Shown here piece by piece: positions 57,522 to 64,000 of a DNA stretch of 64,000 bases. Source of the DNA: Mycolicibacterium sp. CBMA 234 (GTDB lineage: Bacteria; Actinomycetota; Actinomycetes; Mycobacteriales; Mycobacteriaceae); the NCBI RefSeq assembly GCF_009729415.1, contig NZ_MPKW01000006.1, forward strand, positions 1 through 64,000, given 5' to 3'. Every line of letters begins with the position of its first letter. Positions within the stretch are counted from its first letter, which is position 1. A program made the position numbers and the translations under genes. The notes under the pieces were generated by a model. The model was not told where the DNA came from. It was given only the letters and a program-made list of their open reading frames with translations, and did not search any database.

Positions 57522-58730
57522 TCAGTTCGTCCTGAACAGGGCGAGCAGTGCGGCAGTTGTTGCAGCGCTGTCGAATTCCTGCTCGACGAGGTCGCGTCCA
57601 GTGCGGGCGTAGCCATCGAGTGTGGCGCCGGACGAAATCAGCTGCTCCAACGTGGCCTGCAGGCTCTGTGCGTCGGCCGGCGTGGCCAACAGCCCGGTTT
57701 TCCCCGGTACGACCAACTCGGGGATGCCCGAGAGGCTCGTCGACACGGTCGGTATGCCGGAAGCGAGCGCCTCCATGAGCGCGACAGGGAGGCCTTCCAT
57801 CTGGCCGTCAGCGGCGATGATGCTCGGCAAAACGAAGATATCCGCCTCGGCCAAAGCCTGCTTGACGGCGGTCTCCGATTGTCCGCCATGGAACCGAACG
57901 CGCGACGTCAGCCCGAGTTCGGTTGCCAGAGACTGCAGTTCATCGGCTAGCGGCCCTCCGCCGATCAGGTCCAGTTCGATGCGGTCGACGCCGGGGCCAC
58001 CCAGCGCCAGCGCGCGCAACAGCACTTCGTGCCCCTTGTACTCCTGCAGTGAGGCCACACACAGCGCCCGGATGGGTCCGTGGTCGGGAATTCTCCTGGC
58101 ACGGAACGGATATGCCGCGGTGTTGATCCCGCAGTGGATCACCTGAATCGGGGTAGACGTATAGCGCGCCAAGATTCTGCGGTTGTACTCCGAAACCGTG
58201 ACAATGAATTCGGCGCCGTCGAGTTTGCGCCCCAGCATCGACTGGTCCACGTACAGGTCATGCGCGTGAATGGTGACGCTGTAGGTCGCCCCGGCCAACC
58301 GTGAGCAGATCCATGCCGCCAGCGCCGGATACGTGGCGTAATGCGCGTGGATATGGCGGGTGATTCCCGATGACCGCAGATCCCGGGCGTGTGCCATGGC
58401 GATGGGTACCGTCACCAGCGCGCGCAGCAGCAGCGACGGCCGGGCCGCATAACCGCGCACCACGTCGGCCAATATCGACAGCGTGACCAGAGGATGCCGA
58501 AACAGCGCCCACGCCAGTCCCGTCACACTCGCGCCGACGCCGGGGCGAACCAGCTTGGCCATCCATCGTCGCGCAATGTCGTGGACCTGCGGGTCTGGCG
58601 AGGGATACAGTGACCGCAGCCCGACAGTCAGGCCATCGGTATGCGCCAGGGCATCAAGTTCCCGGACGATGAACGTCTCCGAGGTGACCGGAAACCGGGA
58701 GACCAGATAGTCGATCTGCTTGCCGCTCAA
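57522..58730 (-). CDS. GT4-family glycosyltransferase
   Basis: A 402-residue GT-B enzyme. The N-terminal acceptor half has SRFPVTSETFIVRELDAL, a WaaG/colanic-acid type signature. The donor half contains YKGHEVLLRALA, LIGGGPLADELQSLA and the EGLPVALMEALASGIPTVST nucleotide-sugar motif. The TTG start at 58730 overlaps the upstream glycosyltransferase stop (TTGA). It is the last gene of the leftward polysaccharide cluster and converges on the hydrolase with 17 bases between stops. Confidence 0.9.
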   Translation of the reverse strand: MSGKQIDYLVSRFPVTSETFIVRELDALAHTDGLTVGLRSLYPSPDPQVHDIARRWMAKLVRPGVGASVTGLAWALFRHPLVTLSILADVVRGYAARPSLLLRALVTVPIAMAHARDLRSSGITRHIHAHYATYPALAAWICSRLAGATYSVTIHAHDLYVDQSMLGRKLDGAEFIVTVSEYNRRILARYTSTPIQVIHCGINTAAYPFRARRIPDHGPIRALCVASLQEYKGHEVLLRALALGGPGVDRIELDLIGGGPLADELQSLATELGLTSRVRFHGGQSETAVKQALAEADIFVLPSIIAADGQMEGLPVALMEALASGIPTVSTSLSGIPELVVPGKTGLLATPADAQSLQATLEQLISSGATLDGYARTGRDLVEQEFDSAATTAALLALFRTN

Positions 58731-59869
58731 CGTTTCTTCTCGATCAGCTCAAGGTAGAGATCCTGGAGTCGGTGGGCCCAGGTGGTCGCCGAGAACTCTG
58801 TGTGAGCACGCTCAATTGCCGGCTCGCCCAACGATGTCCGAAGTTGGGGATCGTCCAACAGCCGGATCACGGTGGTGGCCAGCGCCGCAGGATCTTTGGG
58901 CTCGAACAGCAATCCCGTGGAGCCATCCACGATGATGTCCGGGATTCCGCCGATTCGGGACGCGGCGATAGCCTTGCCCGACGCTGATGCCTCGATCAGC
59001 ACGGTGGGCAGGTTCTCACCGTAAATCGATGGCAGCAGGACGACGTCGGCCGCCCGGTACACCTGTGGCATATCGGAGCGCACTCCGGTGAAGATGACCG
59101 AGTCCGTCAGGCCTGCTGTGTCGACCTGCCTACGGAATTCGGCTTCGTCGGGGCCGCCGCCAACCAGAGACAGAATGGCGTCGGGGTGTTTCTGCAATAC
59201 CTGTGGCCACGCCTGGATCGCCACCGGGATGCCCTTGAAGTCGCGGAATGCGGCCGGCAACACCACCAAAGGTCCTGGGCCACCGCCGAGTTCGCGGCGC
59301 ACAGCCGGATCTGGTTCACCGGGCCGGAAGTTGCTGACATCAATTCCGTTGTGCAGCACGTCCCAGTTGTCCGCGACCCGGCCCCGGCGGTGCACCTGTG
59401 CCCAGGACACCCGGCTGGCCTCAGAGACGAACAAGACGCGGTCCCCGCGGGTCGCGGCCTCCGTTGCGAGATGCTCGCGCCAATACTCACGTCCCGGCCA
59501 GCGTTCGGTCACGTGGTGGAACGTGCAGACCACCGGGCGCCCGGCCAATTTGGCCGCCGGTACCGCGAACGTCGCCGACATTTCCAGATGGGTGTGCACC
59601 AAGTCGTAACCACCGCTACGGATTTCGCGGGCCAGCCGGGGAATTCCGGTGGGGTCGAGCAATCGGGTGATACCCAGTGAGCGGGGGTGCACCCCGGCTT
59701 CGGACAGAATGGTCATGGTCTTCTCGGCGTTGACCGAAGCATCGTCGAGGCCGACGAAGTCCATCTCGACGTCGGTCTCACGCATGGCGACGGCTAACGG
59801 AGCCAACAGAGTTTCGGCTCCGCCCATACGGAATCCGTCGATCAGGGTGAGCACCCGAAGCGGCTTCAT
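58727..59869 (-). CDS. GT4-family glycosyltransferase
   Basis: A 380-residue GT-B glycosyltransferase. GFRMGGAETLLAPLAVAM is the usual N-terminal glycine loop, HTHLEMSATFAVPAAKLAG and CTFHHVTERWPG are acceptor-side elements, and ENLPTVLIEASASGKAIAAS is the donor motif. It would add a sugar from a nucleotide donor to a lipid-linked or growing glycan. It overlaps the next gene by 4 bases and follows the third glycosyltransferase by 45. Confidence 0.9.
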   Translation of the reverse strand: MKPLRVLTLIDGFRMGGAETLLAPLAVAMRETDVEMDFVGLDDASVNAEKTMTILSEAGVHPRSLGITRLLDPTGIPRLAREIRSGGYDLVHTHLEMSATFAVPAAKLAGRPVVCTFHHVTERWPGREYWREHLATEAATRGDRVLFVSEASRVSWAQVHRRGRVADNWDVLHNGIDVSNFRPGEPDPAVRRELGGGPGPLVVLPAAFRDFKGIPVAIQAWPQVLQKHPDAILSLVGGGPDEAEFRRQVDTAGLTDSVIFTGVRSDMPQVYRAADVVLLPSIYGENLPTVLIEASASGKAIAASRIGGIPDIIVDGSTGLLFEPKDPAALATTVIRLLDDPQLRTSLGEPAIERAHTEFSATTWAHRLQDLYLELIEKKR

Positions 59870-59914
59870 TTGAGCACCCGCAATCTTCTCTATTGGATGT
59901 TTGTCATTGCGTCG

Positions 59915-61108
59915 TCACTTCTGCGACCCGATACGTTGCGTGGCAGCAGTCACCGCTGTACTGATCGATACCGCCGCGACGTCCCAGGCGCGCCCGACCG
60001 CGGAGTGGCCGGCCGCGCCAAGTTCGGCGGCCAACTGCCGATTACGCAGCAGCCGGAGCATCGCGGTGGCCAGCGCGGCTGCGTCATTCGGCGGCACCAG
60101 CAGCCCCGTGACGCCATCGTCGATCGCGGCCGGCAGGTCGCCCACGGTGGTGCCGATAACCGGCCGTCCGAAGGTGTAGGCCAGGTGTGCCACGCCACTG
60201 GCGCTGGCCCGGATGTAGGGCGTGACGATGACCCGGGCTGATTCGACGAGCCCGGGTACCTCGTCCATGGCGCAGTAGCCCGGCCGGGCCTCCACGCCGA
60301 CGGCAGCGGCTCTGGCAAGCAGATCGGGGCCGTCGACATCGGCGCCGATCGCGCCGGCGATGATCAGTCGTGCGTCGGGCATCTCCGCCTTGACCAGACC
60401 GAAGGCGTCGATCAGGACATCAATTCCCTTGTAGGTGGTCCAGGTCCCGAAGAAGAGGGCTATCGGTTCGGTTTCGGCAACGGGGACCGGTGGACGGCCG
60501 CGATGGACGGCACCGGAATCGCCATGCGGGATGACGACCACATCGCAATGGGGCTGCCAATGGTCGAGCACGATCTGTCGGGTTCGCGGCCCCAGGACGA
60601 ATACGACATCCATCTGATGCCACGCCGCGGCGAAAGACGCCTGTAGCAATCGCCCGTCCTTGGGCGTGCTGGTGTCCTTGGCGTCGGACCGGGGTAGTGG
60701 CTCGTGGGCGATGATGCCGAACACCGTGTGCGGCAGCAACTTACAGATTGCTACGACGAACCATGGCTCGAAGGTGAAGCGCCACTGGGAGAACAGCACC
60801 GCTCGTGGCGGTCGGCGGCGTAATTGATAGGCCAAAACCAGCCAGGCCAACACCAATTGTCCGGCACGCCAACCGCGGCGGAGTAGGTACCACAGGTAGC
60901 CGCGGTCGTCGTTGTCGTTGGGGTGCCAGGTGGGCAGTACCGAGCGGATGTGGAATCCGGTTTCGGCGGAGGCGATTTCGGGGTCCGGGCCCGTCCATAG
61001 TTCGACGTCGTCGCCGTGCTTGGCCAACGCGCTGCCGAGTTGGGCGGCGAACTGGAATAGCCCACCCGATGGCGAGAATTCAACCAGGACCGTGCGGTCG
61101 TCCGTCAT
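59915..61108 (-). CDS. GT4-family glycosyltransferase
   Basis: A 397-residue GT-B enzyme. SPSGGLFQFAAQLGSALAKHG is the N-terminal glycine-rich region, FGIIAHEPLPRSD a mid-domain motif, and TWTTYKGIDVLIDAF with YIRASASGVAHLAYTFGRPVIG (in parts) the donor side. A hydrophobic stretch near residues 80-95 may touch the membrane. Its start overlaps the Wzy-Wzz gene stop by 4 bases. Confidence 0.88.
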   Translation of the reverse strand: MTDDRTVLVEFSPSGGLFQFAAQLGSALAKHGDDVELWTGPDPEIASAETGFHIRSVLPTWHPNDNDDRGYLWYLLRRGWRAGQLVLAWLVLAYQLRRRPPRAVLFSQWRFTFEPWFVVAICKLLPHTVFGIIAHEPLPRSDAKDTSTPKDGRLLQASFAAAWHQMDVVFVLGPRTRQIVLDHWQPHCDVVVIPHGDSGAVHRGRPPVPVAETEPIALFFGTWTTYKGIDVLIDAFGLVKAEMPDARLIIAGAIGADVDGPDLLARAAAVGVEARPGYCAMDEVPGLVESARVIVTPYIRASASGVAHLAYTFGRPVIGTTVGDLPAAIDDGVTGLLVPPNDAAALATAMLRLLRNRQLAAELGAAGHSAVGRAWDVAAVSISTAVTAATQRIGSQK

Positions 61109-62991
61109 GCTGCAGTCTCCACGGGCGCCGGTGTCGCAGCGGGGGAGGGCCAGAATCGGGCGGCGAGCCGGCCTATGAGGAACCGGGTGAGCACCAGCGC
61201 GGCCAGTCCCCAGCCGGCTGCGTACACCAGAGCTGACTTGGGGCGCAACGAGATCCGATCCACCTCCACATCGGTGACGGCTTTGACCGTGTATTGCAGC
61301 GGGCCGATGTGGTCGCTTATGCGGGTGCGCGATACCGCTAGCGCGTCGGCCAAGCGTCGTTTGGCGCCCTCGGCGTCGTTGGCGGTGACCGAGAACGTGG
61401 CGATACCGCGGATTGGATCAGAGTCGATCTTCGCCGGCGCGTCGGTGTTGTACATCGTTTCCACCATCGTTGGCAGAAATGCCTCGCGGGCACGGACATT
61501 CATCGCGTACGACGCCCAGCCGTCGGGCGGACCGACGGGCTTCATGATGACCTTCTGGCTGGCTCGCACTGCGGGGGTGCTCGCCGCCACCATGACGCCG
61601 CCGGCCACGGCGGCCCCGACGGCGGCGGCCACCGCCCACTGCGCAGTAGTCCGCGCCATGCTCGTGATCACTTCCGCCCGTACCGGTTTGGGCGGTCCGA
61701 GGGCGCAGGCCAGCGCGAGCACGATGGCAAATGATCGGAAGTAGGCAAGGTGCAGGAAGAGGCTTGCCACGGACCACGTGATGATGCCGGTGAGCGTCGC
61801 AGCGGCCAACGCTCGATCGATTGAGTTGGGATCGCCGGCGATTCGCAGCGCGACAATGGTGAATATGCCGCCGACCATGATGAGCCAGGTGACCAGCCCC
61901 GTCACCCCGGACTCGGCGAGCAACTGGACGTAGAGATTATGCGGGGCCACGAGTCCTTCGTTGACGGCCGTCGCCACCCGGTCGGTGTAGTAGGACACCT
62001 CGCTGCCGAAGCTTCCCGGACCGAAACCAAAGGCCGGTCGTTGCTGGAACATTCGCCAGGCCATCTCCTGGGAGGCCTCGCGGCCCAGCACCGAGGGATC
62101 GATGTCGTAGCGGCGCTGCCCGCCAGATGCCCCAGATATGTCTTTGATCAGCGCCACCATCCGGTCGCCGATGCCGGGGACGACGAAGGTCACCAGCACA
62201 GCCGGCGGAATCCACGCGAGTTTCCGCGGCTTACCGGAGGCGACGAACCAGACCGCGACGGCCAGCCCTGCCGTCAGCAATGTGCCGCGGGATTGCGTGA
62301 GGTAGATGCCGATCAGCATGAGGCCGCTGCACAGCAGCCAGGCCACTGCGTGCCGCTGCTGTCCGGCGCGACGACTGCGCTGCGCTAGTGCCCAGCCCAT
62401 GGGCAGCCCCAGCACCAACTGCCGGCCCCAGAAGTTCGAGTCGCCGTAGGGTCCGGCGTACCGCTGGGTAGTGATCAACTGTCCCTGGGCATCTGAGATC
62501 AGGGCGAAGCCGCCGAACGTCTGGTGCCCGCCCGTCAGATAGCTCGCGATCGACAGCAGGGACAGCAGGGTCAGGGTCGCCGTCATCGCCATCGCCACCG
62601 TCCACGGTTTCCCGGTGACCTGAGTCAGCATCAGGATGACCATCAGGAAGGTCAGGTCAACCGCGGATCGCCAGAGAACGTCCTTCGACGCAGCCACGTC
62701 GACGCTGCCCACCAACGCGATCACCTGGCCCGCGACATACACGGCGATCAGGGCTGCGCCGATGATCGTCCAGCGATTCAGCCGAGCCCGGGCCCGTGGA
62801 TCACGCAGCGCGACAATCAGTGCGAGAACACCCAGCGCCACACTGGCTTTGAAGAGCGGAGCCGAGGTATAGCGGGTGGCCACCTCGGAAATGTTGGTCA
62901 CTTCCGCGACCACCATGAGGACAAGGACCCCGACGATCCATCCGCGGGAGCCGGTCACGGCTAAGTGTCGCCTCGACGCGAACGCAGCCAT
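61105..62991 (-). CDS. O-antigen polymerase/ligase (Wzy) fused to Wzz-like domain
   Basis: A 628-residue membrane protein. The first 455 or so residues hold 10-12 spans with the Wzy_C hallmark in the large outer loop (FGFGPGSFGSEVSYY then APHNLYVQLLAESGVTGLVTW). The remainder has a span (AVAAAVGAAVAGGVMVAAS), an extracytoplasmic domain with IATFSVTANDAEGAKRRLADALAVSR, and a final span (ALVYAAGWGLAALVLTRFLIG), the layout of Wzz/Lnk chain-length regulators. Polymerase and copolymerase thus appear to be one polypeptide. It overlaps both neighbours (4 and 31 bases). Confidence 0.8.
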   Translation of the reverse strand: MAAFASRRHLAVTGSRGWIVGVLVLMVVAEVTNISEVATRYTSAPLFKASVALGVLALIVALRDPRARARLNRWTIIGAALIAVYVAGQVIALVGSVDVAASKDVLWRSAVDLTFLMVILMLTQVTGKPWTVAMAMTATLTLLSLLSIASYLTGGHQTFGGFALISDAQGQLITTQRYAGPYGDSNFWGRQLVLGLPMGWALAQRSRRAGQQRHAVAWLLCSGLMLIGIYLTQSRGTLLTAGLAVAVWFVASGKPRKLAWIPPAVLVTFVVPGIGDRMVALIKDISGASGGQRRYDIDPSVLGREASQEMAWRMFQQRPAFGFGPGSFGSEVSYYTDRVATAVNEGLVAPHNLYVQLLAESGVTGLVTWLIMVGGIFTIVALRIAGDPNSIDRALAAATLTGIITWSVASLFLHLAYFRSFAIVLALACALGPPKPVRAEVITSMARTTAQWAVAAAVGAAVAGGVMVAASTPAVRASQKVIMKPVGPPDGWASYAMNVRAREAFLPTMVETMYNTDAPAKIDSDPIRGIATFSVTANDAEGAKRRLADALAVSRTRISDHIGPLQYTVKAVTDVEVDRISLRPKSALVYAAGWGLAALVLTRFLIGRLAARFWPSPAATPAPVETAA

Positions 62992-63542
62992 GACACGACG
63001 ATTCCGGCCGCGGCTCCGAGCAACAGCCCGCCCAGTGCGCCGGCCAGGACCAGCTGGGTCCGGGACGTCGTCATCGGGGACGCGGCGGTAGGCGGTGAGA
63101 CGACGCGGACCTGGAAGGGCGCCAGGATCGTGGTGACCTCAGGCATGGCGTGGTTGAGCACATCGTCAACGGCGGCCTCCGCGGCGCGTGCCGACGGCGC
63201 ATCGGCGGTGATCGACACCATGGTGGTATCCGGTATCGCCCCGGCCGTCAGGGTGAAATCCGATGCGCCAACGCCGGCAGCGGAGGCAGCGCTTGCGAGC
63301 CAGCGCGGATCCGAGAAGATCGCCGCGGCGGTGCGTGACACCTGACCCTGCGTCAGGACCTCCCAATACGCGGAGGTGTCCGCGGTGGTCAGGCTGGCGC
63401 CGGGGACCATCGCGATTTGCGCGGTGGCGCGGTAGGTCGTCGACACCGGGAAAAGCCCGCCGGCAATGCCACCGACGACGAGGCCGATGGCCGTACACAT
63501 CACGAAGACCACGTTTAGCCAGGGGCGCTGCGGGCGACTCAT
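62961..63542 (-). CDS. Wzz-like chain-length/capsular polysaccharide membrane protein
   Basis: A 193-residue protein with one N-terminal span (VVFVMCTAIGLVVGGIAGGLFP), a periplasm-like domain beginning TTYRATAQIAMVPGASLTTADTSAYW, and a C-terminal span (LVLAGALGGLLLGAAAGIVVSWL). This is the minimal Wzz topology without a tyrosine kinase domain. ATG 63542 is selected because GAAAGGA lies 7 bases upstream; an ATG at 63572 has no good spacing. Its 3' end overlaps the Wzy-Wzz gene by 31 bases. Confidence 0.82.
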   Translation of the reverse strand: MSRPQRPWLNVVFVMCTAIGLVVGGIAGGLFPVSTTYRATAQIAMVPGASLTTADTSAYWEVLTQGQVSRTAAAIFSDPRWLASAASAAGVGASDFTLTAGAIPDTTMVSITADAPSARAAEAAVDDVLNHAMPEVTTILAPFQVRVVSPPTAASPMTTSRTQLVLAGALGGLLLGAAAGIVVSWLRSRRGDT

Positions 63543-63568
63543 GAACCGTCCTTTCTGCTGTGTGTCTG

Positions 63569-64000
63569 TCATGCTTTCCGCATTTTCTTCGCCAGTCGGT
63601 TGACGACTGGGCGGGCCAGCTGCGGCGCAGTGACACATAGCGCTGCTGCATAGATAACCATGCCCAGTGGCACGAGGAGTGCGAGTTGGGCCGGAGCCGG
63701 CCAGTGTCCGACGATGAAGCTGAGCCCAAACAGGGTGGCGCCCATGGGAATAGTCGCCGCCAGTGGCCGACCGACCACCGTGAATATCTTCATCCACCCC
63801 AACGGAATGACCCGGCGGACGACGGTCATCCGGATGGCGAAATGCACGACTTCGACGCTGAGCAGCGCCACGGCTACCAGCGTCGCGCTGTGGCCCGCAG
63901 CCCACCAGATAGGTCCGACCAGCAGGACCAGCCTGGCGGCGTTGATCGCGGTGAGCAGTCCCGGCCGGCCGGCAGCCTTGAGAACGTCGCCGGCGTGGTA
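63569..64000 (-). CDS. Polysaccharide flippase (Wzx/MATE-like), C-terminal part
   Basis: The reading frame runs without a stop from the window edge to a stop at 63569, so this is the last 143 residues of a larger protein. It has several spans (TAINAARLVLLVGPIWWAAG, AATIPMGATLFGLSFIVG, ALLVPLGMVIYAAALCVT) and a basic tail. YHAGDVLKAAGRPGLL resembles the loop in Wzx-type oligosaccharide flippases, fitting the adjacent Wzy and Wzz genes. The N-terminus lies to the right of the window. Confidence 0.72.
   Translation of the reverse strand, partial: YHAGDVLKAAGRPGLLTAINAARLVLLVGPIWWAAGHSATLVAVALLSVEVVHFAIRMTVVRRVIPLGWMKIFTVVGRPLAATIPMGATLFGLSFIVGHWPAPAQLALLVPLGMVIYAAALCVTAPQLARPVVNRLAKKMRKA

Overview
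The window (about 66% GC) comes from a Mycobacterium, most likely a rapid grower of the Mycolicibacterium type. It carries a complete mycofactocin locus, rpsL-rpsG-fusA-tuf, the S10 ribosomal operon, sigK-rskA, narGHJI and mycobacterial FadE8/EchA4/EchA5 homologues. Their order largely follows the M. tuberculosis segment from end (Rv0670) to rpsQ, with extra blocks inserted. The species is not assigned.

Layout. 0-3 kb: the 3' end of a 5S rRNA with its terminator, then a leftward three-gene operon (type III polyketide synthase, isoprenylcysteine-methyltransferase-like protein, FAD reductase) matching clusters reported to make polyketide quinones. 3-10.5 kb: endonuclease IV, an amino-acid permease, an acyl-CoA catabolic operon (fadE8, echA4, PaaX-like regulator, echA5) and two leftward DUF3060 genes. 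10.7-20.2 kb: TetR regulator, SecD-P1-like membrane protein, rpsL-rpsG-fusA-tuf, PP2C phosphatase, SHOCT protein and a mycofactocin-coupled SDR preceded by a perfect match to the KstR box. 20.3-24.3 kb: rocD and a dimethylargininase-like gene, divergent from an Lrp regulator, then an FAD ferredoxin reductase.

24.3-34.2 kb: a block bounded by long hairpins and containing a SLAC1/TehA channel, narGHJI, an ECF sigma factor and a three-module VOC protein. 34.2-41.5 kb: mftR divergent from mftABCDEFG, including the 31-residue precursor gene mftA. 41.5-45.5 kb: cytochrome P450, lipoprotein carboxylesterase, SnoaL-like and DUF4442 hotdog genes, two of them with clear palindromic operators. 45.9-51.2 kb: S10 operon from rpsJ to rpsQ with a terminator. 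51.3-53.8 kb: dipZ-like, sigK and rskA, behind a SigK-type promoter.

53.9-64 kb is the most novel part. A tRNA-synthetase-like amino acid:carrier-protein ligase diverges from a dedicated carrier protein and an AcpS-like phosphopantetheinyl transferase. These are followed by a tandem alpha/beta hydrolase with non-serine nucleophile elbows and a leftward exopolysaccharide cluster: three GT4 glycosyltransferases, a Wzy-Wzz fusion, a Wzz-like protein and a truncated flippase. The arrangement suggests, but does not prove, that a carrier-bound amino acid is used to modify a surface glycan.

Recurring themes are redox and respiratory flexibility (polyketide quinones, nitrate reductase, mycofactocin), cell-envelope polysaccharide, and many genes with close upstream palindromes.
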